Notes under the pieces: model-generated
Databases searched by the model: none
Seen by the model: only the letters and a program-made list of their open reading frames with translations
Told to the model about the DNA's origin: nothing
Shown here: one piece after another, positions 7,609-15,865 of the stretch
Layout: every line of letters begins with the position of its first letter
Position numbering within the stretch: position 1 is the first letter of the stretch
Position numbers and translations under genes: made by a program
Assembly: GCA_022823665.1 (NCBI GenBank)
Contig: JAJEHN010000001.1
Coordinates: 1-64,000 of the forward strand
DNA length: 64,000 nucleotides
Reading direction: 5' to 3'
Origin: Thermoanaerobaculia bacterium
GTDB taxonomy: Bacteria; Acidobacteriota; Thermoanaerobaculia; Multivoradales; Multivoraceae

Positions 7609-9420
7609 ATGAGTCAACGAATTGGTCACTTTGAGATTCTCCGCCGCCTCGAAGCGAAGGCTGGAGCAGCCTCCTATCTCGGCCGCGACACACGGGACGA
7701 AAGCTGCGTCGTCGTCGACACCTGGGTCACGGAGAACGCCGAAGCTCAGGCCCTGTTCCTGAAGCGGGCCGCCGCGATCGAACAGCTCGAACATCCCTCG
7801 ATCGCCCGGATTCTCGACTTCGGAATCGACGGTGCGACATCCTGTCGAATCGAGCAGTCCCTGGGTACCGAGACCCTGGCGGCCCGACTCGAGCGGTGCG
7901 AGAAACTCCCGGTCGGTAGGGCTCTGGGCTGGCTCGCGCAGGTCGCGCGCGCACTGGAGTACGCCCATGGCCTGGGCGTCGTCCACGGAGATATCCACCC
8001 CGGTGCGATCACGATTCGCTCCGACGACACCGCCGCGGTCCGGGGTTTCGCGAATCCGCGACCGCGCGCGCACGTCAGGTACAGAGCACCGGAGCTGCTG
8101 CGCGCCGAGAACGCCGATGTGGCGACAGACGTCTACGCGTTCGGTGCGCTCACGCATCGCGTGCTGTCCTTCCAGCCCACCGAACGGCCGGCGCCTCCGC
8201 GCCGGCTGAAGTCGAAGGACCGGCGTCTCCTGGAAGAGGCGATCAGGGCGCAGCTCCCGGCGCATGTCGCGAAATCGCTCGTTTCCGTTCTCGAAGCCTG
8301 CCTCAGGGACGATCCCGGCAAGCGCGCAGCGAGCTTCACGTCCATCGTCGACGCTCTCGAAGACGCCCGCCGGGATCTCCTCGCCGAGACCACAAGCCAC
8401 AAGGCGCCGTCGCAGGACGGGCCGAAGGACTGGACGGCAACCTCGGTGCAGACAGCGCAAACCTCCGCCTCCTCACTGATCGAAGTCGAGATCAACGGAG
8501 GCGCCGAGTCTCCGGAGACGACCTCCCCGCCGACTCTCGACCGGGTCGCCGACGCGATCCGCCGGCCGCCCCGTTCCCGCCTTCGTCGCCGCTGGCTGAC
8601 TTTCGCCACGGTCGCCGGAACGGCACTCTGGCTCGGCGGTACGCTGTGGTGGTCGAAAGGCAGCCCGCTCGCCGGCTCGGAAGCGCCCGCGCCGCGGAAC
8701 GAAGCGCCGGTCGAACGGCAGGCTGTGGCCGCGGAGACCGGAAGCGAGGATCCCGCCACGCAGCCCGTCAGTCCGGCTACGCTGGAGGAACCCGAAGCAC
8801 CACCCCCGGACGCCAGTCCAGCCGCCAGCCGGGGCATCGGCCGTCTGGCCCTCGCGCCCGCCTGGCATCCGCACATCACCGTCTCCATCGACGGCGACGC
8901 CCCCGTGGTCCTCGACCGCAGAAGGGTCTTCGAGGTCGAAGCCGAAGTCGACCACGTGCTGACGTTCGAACTCGCCACTCGCGACTACCAGATCCGGGAA
9001 CAGGTCGTGACCCAGGTCGGCGTCGACCGGCTGCTGGAAACGCCGGTGCCTCTGGTTCGACCCGGCGCCGTCAGCATCGCGGCGGCGACCGAGTCGGAAC
9101 GTCCCGTCTTCGTTCGCATCGGTGACGAAGCGATCGGCTGGACGCCCATCCGCGACCTGCCCGTACCGGCCGGCACGCATGTGCTCAGTCTCCTCCGAAA
9201 CCCGAGGTGGCAACCGGACGACCGGATCGACCAGAAGATCCAGGTGAACGCCAGGCAGGAAACGACGATCCAGTTCGACCTCGAATCCGAACCGGCCGTC
9301 CTGATCGTCAACGGGCGGAGAATCGAGTACGTTCCACCGCAACCGGAGGCGGCGCCGGCATCGGAGCGGCTCCCGGAGACGTCCGCGGCGACCGGACAGA
9401 CCACGGCGCCGACGGACTGA
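7609..9420 (+). CDS. Membrane-anchored Ser/Thr kinase-like protein, probable pseudokinase, with C-terminal PEGA-like region
   Basis: 603 aa. Residues 7-250 have the Hanks-kinase layout (VVHGDIHPGAI at the catalytic loop, APELL at 160, DVYAFGAL at 174), but key residues are missing. There is no glycine-rich loop, no lysine at the VAIK position (VVVDTW, residues 34-39), and RGF replaces DFG (145-147). The catalytic loop reads HGDIHPGAI, keeping the aspartate but lacking the usual K and N pattern. A single membrane helix (about 329-349, WLTFATVAGTALWLGG) separates this from a Pro/Glu-rich linker and an outer region with a PEGA-like segment (IGWTPIRDLPVPAGTHVLSL, about 509). It is probably a scaffold or sensor rather than an active kinase. 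No clear ribosome site precedes the ATG. Confidence 0.82.
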   Translation: MSQRIGHFEILRRLEAKAGAASYLGRDTRDESCVVVDTWVTENAEAQALFLKRAAAIEQLEHPSIARILDFGIDGATSCRIEQSLGTETLAARLERCEKLPVGRALGWLAQVARALEYAHGLGVVHGDIHPGAITIRSDDTAAVRGFANPRPRAHVRYRAPELLRAENADVATDVYAFGALTHRVLSFQPTERPAPPRRLKSKDRRLLEEAIRAQLPAHVAKSLVSVLEACLRDDPGKRAASFTSIVDALEDARRDLLAETTSHKAPSQDGPKDWTATSVQTAQTSASSLIEVEINGGAESPETTSPPTLDRVADAIRRPPRSRLRRRWLTFATVAGTALWLGGTLWWSKGSPLAGSEAPAPRNEAPVERQAVAAETGSEDPATQPVSPATLEEPEAPPPDASPAASRGIGRLALAPAWHPHITVSIDGDAPVVLDRRRVFEVEAEVDHVLTFELATRDYQIREQVVTQVGVDRLLETPVPLVRPGAVSIAAATESERPVFVRIGDEAIGWTPIRDLPVPAGTHVLSLLRNPRWQPDDRIDQKIQVNARQETTIQFDLESEPAVLIVNGRRIEYVPPQPEAAPASERLPETSAATGQTTAPTD

Positions 9421-9497
9421 GTCCGGCAGGGCTCTTCCCCGGTCCAGGTCCGTAGCGACCGGTTGCTGTAGGCTGACCACGAGGACGGCGTGAGACG

Positions 9498-10517
9498 ATG
9501 GCCGAGACGATCGAGTTGACGGCGCCGCCCAGGAAAGCCCATTCCCGGGCTGAGGAGCCGTCCATCGCCAGTGACGAGGAAACGCCCCTCGACGTGAGCG
9601 TCCTCGTGCCGGTCCTCGACGAGAGTGCGACGGTTTCCGCCCTGGCCGAGCGCGTGCTTGCGAACCTGGATTCCATTCATGTCCGGGCGGAACTCGTGTT
9701 CATCGACGACGGCTCGACCGACGGCACTTCCGATGCCGTTCGCCGCGAACACCAGCGCGATCCCCGGGTGCGGCTCATCCGGTTGCGCCGGAACTTCGGC
9801 AAGGCGGCCGCCCTTTCGGCCGGCGTGGATCACTCGCGGGGCCGGATTCTCGTCACAATGGACGGTGACCTGCAGGACGATCCCGACGAGATTCCGCGCC
9901 TGTTGCAGGCGCTCGAAGACGGCCCTCTCGACCTCGTCTCGGGCTGGAAGCGCACCCGGCGCGACCCGTGGCGCCGTCGACTGGCATCCAGGGTCTTCAA
10001 CTGGGTGACGCGCACGCTTTCGAACGTCCGGCTGCACGACTTCAACTCCGGCTTCAAGGCCTACCGCCGGGAAGTCCTGGAGCAGGTCGCCGTGTACGGC
10101 GAACTCCATCGCTACATTCCCGTGCTCGCCAGCCGGCGCGGCTTTCTCGTCGGAGAGATTCCGGTGGCGCACCATCCGCGCCGCGTCGGCCGCAGCCGGT
10201 ACGGATGGGACCGCTCCTACAAGGGACCCGTGGACCTGATCACCGTCCTGTTCATCAGCCGCTTCACCCGCCGCCCGCTGCACCTCTTCGGCCCGATCGG
10301 CCTGATCAGCTTCGCCGCCGGCCTTGGCATCTGCGCCTGGCTCGCGGCGCTCTGGTTCGCCGGCGCCTCGCTTTCGAACCGGCCGCTGCTGCTGCTCGGC
10401 GTCCTGTTGATGGTTCTCGGCATCCAGATCGTCACGACGGGCCTGATCGGCGAACTGATCACCTTCAAGAACTTCCGCCGGCCCGACAGCTACTCCGTCC
10501 GCGAACGGGTCGGCTGA
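9498..10517 (+). CDS. Family 2 glycosyltransferase with C-terminal membrane helices (DPM1/GtrB type)
   Basis: 339 aa. GT-A motifs are present: VLVPVLDES, FIDDGSTDGT, the metal-binding DGDLQDDPDE and GWKRTRRD, followed by NFGKAAALSAG upstream of the DXD and FNSGFKAYRR downstream. Two or more hydrophobic helices (LFGPIGLISFAAGLGI and LLLLGVLLMVLGIQIV) close the protein. This layout matches polyprenyl-phosphate glycosyltransferases of the DPM/GtrB/ArnC group, which put a sugar on undecaprenyl phosphate at the inner membrane. It is followed by a family 4 glycosyltransferase starting 6 nt downstream. The first about 30 residues are a low-conservation extension. Confidence 0.9.
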   Translation: MAETIELTAPPRKAHSRAEEPSIASDEETPLDVSVLVPVLDESATVSALAERVLANLDSIHVRAELVFIDDGSTDGTSDAVRREHQRDPRVRLIRLRRNFGKAAALSAGVDHSRGRILVTMDGDLQDDPDEIPRLLQALEDGPLDLVSGWKRTRRDPWRRRLASRVFNWVTRTLSNVRLHDFNSGFKAYRREVLEQVAVYGELHRYIPVLASRRGFLVGEIPVAHHPRRVGRSRYGWDRSYKGPVDLITVLFISRFTRRPLHLFGPIGLISFAAGLGICAWLAALWFAGASLSNRPLLLLGVLLMVLGIQIVTTGLIGELITFKNFRRPDSYSVRERVG

Positions 10518-10523
10518 ACCCGG

Positions 10524-11804
10524 TTGTCCGGTGGCAGGAGCGCGGCTCTGCGCATCCTCTTCCTCACCCAGACCTACCCTCGCTGGCCCGGCGACACCGC
10601 CGGACCGTTCATCCGCGAGCTGGCCCGCGGGTTGGTCCGCACCGGCGACCAGGTCACCGTCCTCGTTCCGCGCGCGCCGCAAGTGCGTCGTGCCTGGAAC
10701 GACGACGGCGTCGATGTGCACTCCTTCTCATACGCCCCCCCTCGAATGGAGGTCCTCGGCTACGGCCGCAGTCTGGCGGCGGACGAGCATGTACGGCCGG
10801 GAGCGGCGCTCGCCGCTCCCCTCTATCTGTTCTCGGCGGCGAGGACGGTAACCAGCCATCTCGGACGGGAACGCTACGACCTGCTCCATGCTCACTGGGT
10901 CGCGCCGAACGGCCTGGTGGCCCTCTGGCCGGGTGTACACAGACGCAAGACGCTGATCGCCGCCGGGCTTCACGGCAGCGACGTCTTTCTGGCCGAAAAG
11001 GCGATCGCTCGCCCAGCCATCCGTCGGGCTTTGTCCCGTTGCGGCCTGCTCACCGGATGCTCGCCCGAACTCGTCGAGAGAGTCCAGCGGATCGGCTACC
11101 AGGGCAAACCGTCCCGCGTCATCCCCTACGGAGTCGATACCGACATGTTCCGCCCGGCGGCGGAGCTCCAGGGCGAGCGGGACGAGGAGACCTGGCGCGA
11201 ACGCCTGGGCATTCCGGGAGACGCCACCGTCCTGCTCGGCGTCGGCCGCCTGGCGACGAAGAAGGGCTTCCAGGTCCTGATCGACGTTCTGCCCCGGCTG
11301 CTCTCCGACTTCAGCGACCTGCACGCGATCATTGCCGGCGACGGCGATCAGATGGCGGGTTTCCGAGGGGCAGTCAATGGCTGGAGGCCCGATCACACGG
11401 GTCGGGTCCATCTTCCCGGCGCTGTCGCCCACGACGATCTGCCCGGCCTCTACCGCTGCGCGGACCTCTTCGTCCTACCCGCCGTTCACGATCCGCAGGG
11501 CAACGTCGACGGCCTGCCCAACGTGATTCTGGAAGCCCTGGCAAGCGGGCTGCCGGTGGTCGCGACGACGGTTTCCGGTATCCCTCTCGCGGTGGAGTCG
11601 GGAGCGCAGGGAATCCTCGTTCCGGAGCAGGATCGCCCCGCTCTGAGGGAGGCGATCGCGGGTCTCCTGGCCAACCCGGAACAGCGGCGCCGGATGGGCG
11701 CCCGCGCCCGCGGCCGCGCCGTCGCCCACCTGACCTGGGACATCGTGGCGGGCAGGTATCGGCAGGCCTATCTCGACGCCCTGGAGGATGGCGCCCGGCA
11801 ATGA
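10524..11804 (+). CDS. Family 4 glycosyltransferase (GT-B fold)
   Basis: 426 aa. The N-terminal segment RILFLTQTYPRWPGD and GPFIRELARGL resemble GT4 starts. The C-terminal half has GRLATKKGFQVLID, then FVLPAVHDPQGNVDGLPNVILEA-type residues with the conserved glutamate pair (E-x7-E like) of the donor nucleotide-sugar site. It is likely to add a hexose to a surface glycan or glycolipid. The start appears to be TTG at 10524, six nt after the upstream gene; no ATG lies nearby in frame. Its TGA overlaps the ATG of the CPBP gene as ATGA, so the two are probably coupled. Confidence 0.87.
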   Translation: MSGGRSAALRILFLTQTYPRWPGDTAGPFIRELARGLVRTGDQVTVLVPRAPQVRRAWNDDGVDVHSFSYAPPRMEVLGYGRSLAADEHVRPGAALAAPLYLFSAARTVTSHLGRERYDLLHAHWVAPNGLVALWPGVHRRKTLIAAGLHGSDVFLAEKAIARPAIRRALSRCGLLTGCSPELVERVQRIGYQGKPSRVIPYGVDTDMFRPAAELQGERDEETWRERLGIPGDATVLLGVGRLATKKGFQVLIDVLPRLLSDFSDLHAIIAGDGDQMAGFRGAVNGWRPDHTGRVHLPGAVAHDDLPGLYRCADLFVLPAVHDPQGNVDGLPNVILEALASGLPVVATTVSGIPLAVESGAQGILVPEQDRPALREAIAGLLANPEQRRRMGARARGRAVAHLTWDIVAGRYRQAYLDALEDGARQ

Positions 11805-12541
11805 ACCGGCCGGGCGAGAACGGACCGATCGAGCCGCGCCGTCGAGGGCTCTGGTGGACGATTCTCGCCGCGGCAATGACGCTGCCCACGGTCGCGTCGC
11901 TCGCCTACTTCGTCTGGCTCGAGGGGACGGCCTGGGTCGCACCCGTCTACCTCGGAGCAAAGGCGCTCCAGTTCGCCGGACCGGTGGCGGCCCTGGGCCT
12001 TCTGCTGGCGGCAGCCTTCGGTCCCTCCAGGCCGGGCCGATCGATCGCCCTCGGGCTGGGCACCGGCATCACGGGGGCCGGCTTCACCTGGCTGGCCTAC
12101 GCCGTTCTGTTCCGCGGCGGGGAGATGGCCACGACCGCCGCCGGGGCGATCACGGTCAAACTGGCCGACTTCCATCTCGACACGCTCGAGCGCTACATCG
12201 TCGCGGCGCTCCTGATCAGCTTCGTCCACTCCTGGCTCGAGGAGGTCTACTGGCGGGCCTTCGTCTACGGCAGGCTCCGCCGCCTGATGTCCGCCGGGTG
12301 GTCGCACCTGGTGGCAGCCATCGGCTTCGCCGCTCATCACGTGGTCGTCATCGGCGTCTATCTTGGCGACGCCTCGGTCCTGCTCCTGACTCTCATGTCG
12401 CTTCCCGTCCTCCTCGGGGGCGTCCTCTGGTCGCTGCTCTACCGCACGACGGGCAACCGCTTGCTGGCGCCCTGGCTCAGCCACGTCTGCCTCGACCTCG
12501 CGATCATGGCCGTGGGTTACGACTTGATCTTCGCCGGTTGA
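11801..12541 (+). CDS. CPBP-family (Abi/CAAX protease-like) intramembrane metalloprotease
   Basis: 246 aa with about 7-8 hydrophobic helices and the three CPBP/Abi motifs: WLEEVYWRAFVYG (EExxxR type, around residue 148), FAAHH (around 179) and NRLLAPWLSHVCLD (around 227). These supply the glutamates and histidines of the glutamic/metallo-type Rce1 active site. Bacterial members cleave peptides in the membrane or have undefined roles. It is translationally coupled to the upstream glycosyltransferase (ATGA overlap). Its last 25 bases overlap the 3' end of the convergent PLP-enzyme gene. Confidence 0.88.
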   Translation: MNRPGENGPIEPRRRGLWWTILAAAMTLPTVASLAYFVWLEGTAWVAPVYLGAKALQFAGPVAALGLLLAAAFGPSRPGRSIALGLGTGITGAGFTWLAYAVLFRGGEMATTAAGAITVKLADFHLDTLERYIVAALLISFVHSWLEEVYWRAFVYGRLRRLMSAGWSHLVAAIGFAAHHVVVIGVYLGDASVLLLTLMSLPVLLGGVLWSLLYRTTGNRLLAPWLSHVCLDLAIMAVGYDLIFAG

Positions 12542-13590
12542 AGCCCGAGCTCTTCGCGCGCGACCGGCAGCCCCTGTTCGTGAAGCCAGTCGTCGTTGTA
12601 GATCGTGCTCAGGTAGCGGGTCCCCGAATCGGGAAACAGCGTCACGACCCGGGCGCCCGGCCGCAGTTCCGGCAGCATCTGCCGCACGCCCCAGAGCGCC
12701 GCTCCGCTTGAACCACCCACGAGCATCGCTTCGTGCCGGGCCAGTTCGCGGGCCGCAAGGAACGCCTCGGCGTCGCTGACCTGGAGCATCCGGTCGAAGA
12801 CCTCGAACTCCGGACAGTCGATGATCTCTTCGTCCCCCAGTCCTTCGAGCAGGTAGCGGCCCGCCGGCGCGGACGCGTCGGGGGCTCCGGAGAGAGCCGC
12901 GAAGTGGCGGCTGAACACGGACCCTTCGACATCGACCGCCACGACCTGGATGGCCGGATCCCTCTCTTTCAGGAAGCGGCCCACCCCTGAAACCGTACCG
13001 CCGGTGCCGATGCCGCCCACGAAGACGTCGATCCGGCCCTCCATCTGATCCCAGATCTCCGGAGCGGTCGTCGCGTAGTGGCACTCGTTGTTGTCCCGGT
13101 TGTTGTGCTGGTCCGGAAAGAAGGCTCCCGGCTCGGCCGCCACCAGGCTCCGGGCCTTCCGGTTGTACGACTCCGGGTGCTCCGGGTCCAGATCGCCGTC
13201 GACCAGGACGAGTTCGACCCCCAGAGCCCGCAGGCAATCGAGCTTCTCGCGGCTGGTCTGGCGACGGACGACCGCGCGGCAGCGCAGTCCGCGGGTCGTG
13301 GCCATCATGGCCAGGCCCATCGCCGTGTTGCCGGAGGACGCCTCGATCACCAGCCCGCCGGGTTCGAGCGCGCCGGAGGCGAGCGCGCGATCCACGAGGT
13401 AGCGCGCGACCCGGTCCTTCACGCTGCCCATCGGGTTGAGGAACTCGAGCTTCGCGAACACCTCGACGCCGGCACCGGCGTCGCCCAGGGAACGCCGGAG
13501 ACGGACCATCGGCGTACCGCCGATCGTCTCGCAAACGTCCTCGCAGACGCCCCGGGAGGACCCTTCGGTTTGGTCGACCGCCGCCTTCAA
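12517..13590 (-). CDS. Cystathionine beta-synthase-like PLP enzyme (cysteine synthase family)
   Basis: About 357 aa. Fold-type II PLP motifs are IGGTPMVRL, PMGSVKDRVA (cofactor lysine), EASSGNTAMG and GGIGTGGTVSGVGRF. The stretch FFPDQHNNRDNNECHYATTAPEIW is split here as FFPDQHNNRD and HYATTAPEIW. Together with FPDSGTRYLSTIYNDDW it is closer to cystathionine beta-synthase than to CysK, but the C-terminal CBS-domain pair is absent. It would condense serine or an activated serine with homocysteine or sulfide. There is no ATG or GTG before the conserved core, so TTG 13590, 11 nt after the udg stop, is the best start. It is the last gene of the rpsA-to-udg series. Confidence 0.82.
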   Translation of the reverse strand: MKAAVDQTEGSSRGVCEDVCETIGGTPMVRLRRSLGDAGAGVEVFAKLEFLNPMGSVKDRVARYLVDRALASGALEPGGLVIEASSGNTAMGLAMMATTRGLRCRAVVRRQTSREKLDCLRALGVELVLVDGDLDPEHPESYNRKARSLVAAEPGAFFPDQHNNRDNNECHYATTAPEIWDQMEGRIDVFVGGIGTGGTVSGVGRFLKERDPAIQVVAVDVEGSVFSRHFAALSGAPDASAPAGRYLLEGLGDEEIIDCPEFEVFDRMLQVSDAEAFLAARELARHEAMLVGGSSGAALWGVRQMLPELRPGARVVTLFPDSGTRYLSTIYNDDWLHEQGLPVAREELGLQPAKIKS

Positions 13591-13601
13591 GGTAGCGAAG
13601 A

Positions 13602-14351
13602 CTACTGGGTGCGCGGGTCTTCTGACCCGCTGCCGCCGAAGGCGGCCTTGAAATCGTCGCCGGCTTCGCCGGTGGCCTCCTCTCCGCCGGCGCCCAGCAG
13701 CCGGTCGCGGACGATCTGCATGTCCTCCCAGGTCGCCCGCTTGTACGAAGGATCCCGAAGCAGGAAGGCGGGGTGATAGGTGACCCGCACCGGCACGCCG
13801 CCAGCTTCGTGCCAGGTCCCCCGCATGCGCCCCAGCGAGGTCTTCGTCCCCAGCAGGAGCTGCGCCGCTACCCGCCCCAGGGCGACGATCACGCGGGGTG
13901 CGATGAGTTCGATCTGGCGATCGAGAAAGGAACGGCAGGCCGCCGTTTCGTCTGGCTGCGGATCCCGGTTGTTCGGCGGCCTGCACTTCACGACGTTCGT
14001 GATGTAGACATCCTCGCGCCGCAGGTCGATGGCCTGGATGATCTTCGTCAGAAGCTGGCCCGCCGGCCCCACGAACGGCAGGCCCTGGCGGTCCTCCTGC
14101 GCGCCCGGGCCCTCGCCCACGAACATCAGATCCGCCTGGCCGTCGCCATCGCCGAAAACGACCGTGTTCCGCGTCCTGCAAAGACCGCAGGCCGTACAGC
14201 CCCTGGCCTCCTCGGCAACCGCCCGCAGGCGCTCCAGGCGCCCCTCCGCCGTCACTCGCCCCGGCGACGGCGCTGGAGGATAGGCGTCCGTGAAACCCAG
14301 ATCCCGCAGCAGATCGATCTCCTGTGGAACCGGCAGGCGAGTCCGGTTCAC
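13602..14351 (-). CDS. udg: Type 4 (4Fe-4S) uracil-DNA glycosylase
   Basis: 249 aa. It carries the family 4 UDG set: cysteines CTACGLC in the N-terminal third, GEGPGAQEDRQGLPFVG (active site region), NVVKCRPPNNRDP (with another cluster cysteine) and YHPAFLLRDP. This enzyme removes uracil from DNA. The start ATG overlaps the coaBC stop by 4 bases. The C-terminal about 30 residues after LLGAGGEE are low-complexity (Gly/Glu/Asp) and encoded by DNA with three back-to-back hairpins, so the gene end may have been extended by inserted palindromic sequence. Confidence 0.92.
   Translation of the reverse strand: MNRTRLPVPQEIDLLRDLGFTDAYPPAPSPGRVTAEGRLERLRAVAEEARGCTACGLCRTRNTVVFGDGDGQADLMFVGEGPGAQEDRQGLPFVGPAGQLLTKIIQAIDLRREDVYITNVVKCRPPNNRDPQPDETAACRSFLDRQIELIAPRVIVALGRVAAQLLLGTKTSLGRMRGTWHEAGGVPVRVTYHPAFLLRDPSYKRATWEDMQIVRDRLLGAGGEEATGEAGDDFKAAFGGSGSEDPRTQ
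13613..13674. repeat. Three consecutive perfect or near-perfect hairpins in the udg 3' end
   Basis: Three short inverted repeats follow each other: GCGGGTC-TTCT-GACCCGC at 13613-13630, GCCGCC-GAA-GGCGGC at 13632-13646, and a 7-bp stem with TTC loop at 13658-13674 (one G-T pair). They lie in the non-conserved C-terminal tail of udg and just upstream of the start of the next minus-strand gene. They could be a mobile palindromic unit, an attenuator or mRNA stabiliser. Confidence 0.6.
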
Positions 14352-15580
14352 GTCGCCTCGGCTGCGAACAGTTCCAGCAGCCGTCCCGCCAGTTCATCCT
14401 TGGACTGCTTCGGGAAGCGCTCGACTTCCCCCCTTTTGCCGAAGGCGACGACTTCGTTGTCGGCGGACTCGAACCCGATATCCGGACGGGAAACGTCGTT
14501 GGCAACGATCCAGTGCGCCCCCTTGGCCTCCAGCTTTTGTCGCGCCGAGCGCTCCAGGTGCTCGGTCTCCGCGGCGAAACCGACGCGCAGCGCCCGCGGC
14601 GCCACGGCCGCCAGGCCGGCCAGCAGGTCCGGATTCTGTTCGAGTTGCAACACCAGGCCCTCTCCACCCGACTTCTTCATCTTCTGCTCGGCGCACTCGC
14701 GAGGCCGGTAGTCGGCGACCGCGGCCGCCATGACCACGAGGTCCGCGTCGTGAGCCGCCTCGTGGAGCGCGGCTTCCATCTCGGCGGCAGAGACGACGTC
14801 GACGCGTTCCACGCCGGCGGGCGTCTCGAGCTTCACGGGGCCGGCGATCAGCCTGACCCGGGCGCCACGTATCGCCGCCTGGCGCGCCAGCGCGAACCCC
14901 ATGCGGCCGCTCGATCGATTGCCCAGGAAACGCACGGGGTCGACCGCCTCGTAGGTCGGCCCGGCGGTGACGACGACTCTCCTGCCGGCGAGCGGGCCGG
15001 CGAACGCGTCGTCTCCCGCTTCGGGCAGGTCAAGGACCCGGCACACGGCGTCGACGATCGCCTCCGGCTCGGCCATGCGGCCCCAGCCCCGCTCACCTGA
15101 AGCCAGTACGCCCTCGACCGGGCCGACCACCTCGACGCCGCGGTCGCGCAGCGTGGCCACGCGGGCTTCGACCGCCGCCTTCCGCCACATGGCATCATGC
15201 ATGGCAGGAGCGACAACCACCGGCCCTTCGAACATCAGCGCGGTCGTACTCAGGAAGTCGTCCGCCAGGCCCAGGGCCAGGCGGGCCAGCGTGTTCGCGG
15301 TCGCCGGCGCGACGCAGAGCAGGTCGGCCCACTGCGCGGCCTCGACGTGCAACTCCGCGCCGTCGCTGCCGCCGTCGCGCGCCAGATACTCCTGGCCGTA
15401 GACGCGCTCGCCGCTCAGGACCTCCAGGGTCAAGGGCGAGACGAAACTCTCGGCAGCCAAGGTGGGCGCGCAGCGTACTTCGAGGCCGTGCTCCCGCAGG
15501 CGACGGACCAGGTAAGCGCCCTTGTAGGCGGCGATGCCGCCGGTGATCCCCAGGAGGACCCTGGCCGCCCGTTCAGGCAC
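14348..15580 (-). CDS. coaBC: Bifunctional phosphopantothenoylcysteine decarboxylase / phosphopantothenate-cysteine ligase
   Basis: 410 aa. The N-terminal CoaC flavoprotein starts GITGGIAAYKGAYLVRRL, with the catalytic histidine in LHVEAAQWAD and the PATANTLARLALGLADDFLS segment. The C-terminal CoaB domain has VTAGPTYEAVDPVRFLGNRS, SSGRMGFALA, the dimer/CTP region AAAVADYRP and KMKKSGG with the catalytic lysine. It carries out two steps of coenzyme A synthesis from 4'-phosphopantothenate. It sits 12 nt after rpoZ in the widely conserved gmk-rpoZ-coaBC order and overlaps udg by 4 bases. Confidence 0.96.
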   Translation of the reverse strand: MPERAARVLLGITGGIAAYKGAYLVRRLREHGLEVRCAPTLAAESFVSPLTLEVLSGERVYGQEYLARDGGSDGAELHVEAAQWADLLCVAPATANTLARLALGLADDFLSTTALMFEGPVVVAPAMHDAMWRKAAVEARVATLRDRGVEVVGPVEGVLASGERGWGRMAEPEAIVDAVCRVLDLPEAGDDAFAGPLAGRRVVVTAGPTYEAVDPVRFLGNRSSGRMGFALARQAAIRGARVRLIAGPVKLETPAGVERVDVVSAAEMEAALHEAAHDADLVVMAAAVADYRPRECAEQKMKKSGGEGLVLQLEQNPDLLAGLAAVAPRALRVGFAAETEHLERSARQKLEAKGAHWIVANDVSRPDIGFESADNEVVAFGKRGEVERFPKQSKDELAGRLLELFAAEAT

Positions 15581-15592
15581 GCGGGACGATCC

Positions 15593-15865
15593 CTAGTTGA
15601 CGGTGCTGGGGGGACTCAGACCGCCGTTCTCCGCGTCCGCTCCATCCTCGTCGGCGCCGTCCGCGTCCGCGGATTCGGGCGCCTCGCCGTAGTCCCAGTC
15701 AACGAGCTCGTTCGCGATCTCCTTCATCGCATGCCGGGCGAACTTCGGGCTCTCCCGCTGCATCCGCTCCGGAGCTCCCCGGATCAGTTGCTCGGCTCGC
15801 CGCGCGGCCAGGAGCACGTACCGGAACTTGCTGTCGATCTTCTCAGGAATACGTTCCATGTGCAT
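15593..15865 (-). CDS. rpoZ: DNA-directed RNA polymerase omega subunit
   Basis: 90 aa. The short conserved omega core RIPEKIDSKFRYVLLAARRAEQLIRGA is seen as SKFRYVLLAARRAEQL near the N-terminus, followed by KFARHAMKEIANE and an acidic tail. Omega assists beta-prime folding and assembly and can bind ppGpp. Its position between gmk and coaBC is the standard arrangement and supports the call. The start at ATG 15865 overlaps the gmk 3' end by 23 bases; a second ATG two codons later is an alternative. Confidence 0.9.
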   Translation of the reverse strand: MHMERIPEKIDSKFRYVLLAARRAEQLIRGAPERMQRESPKFARHAMKEIANELVDWDYGEAPESADADGADEDGADAENGGLSPPSTVN

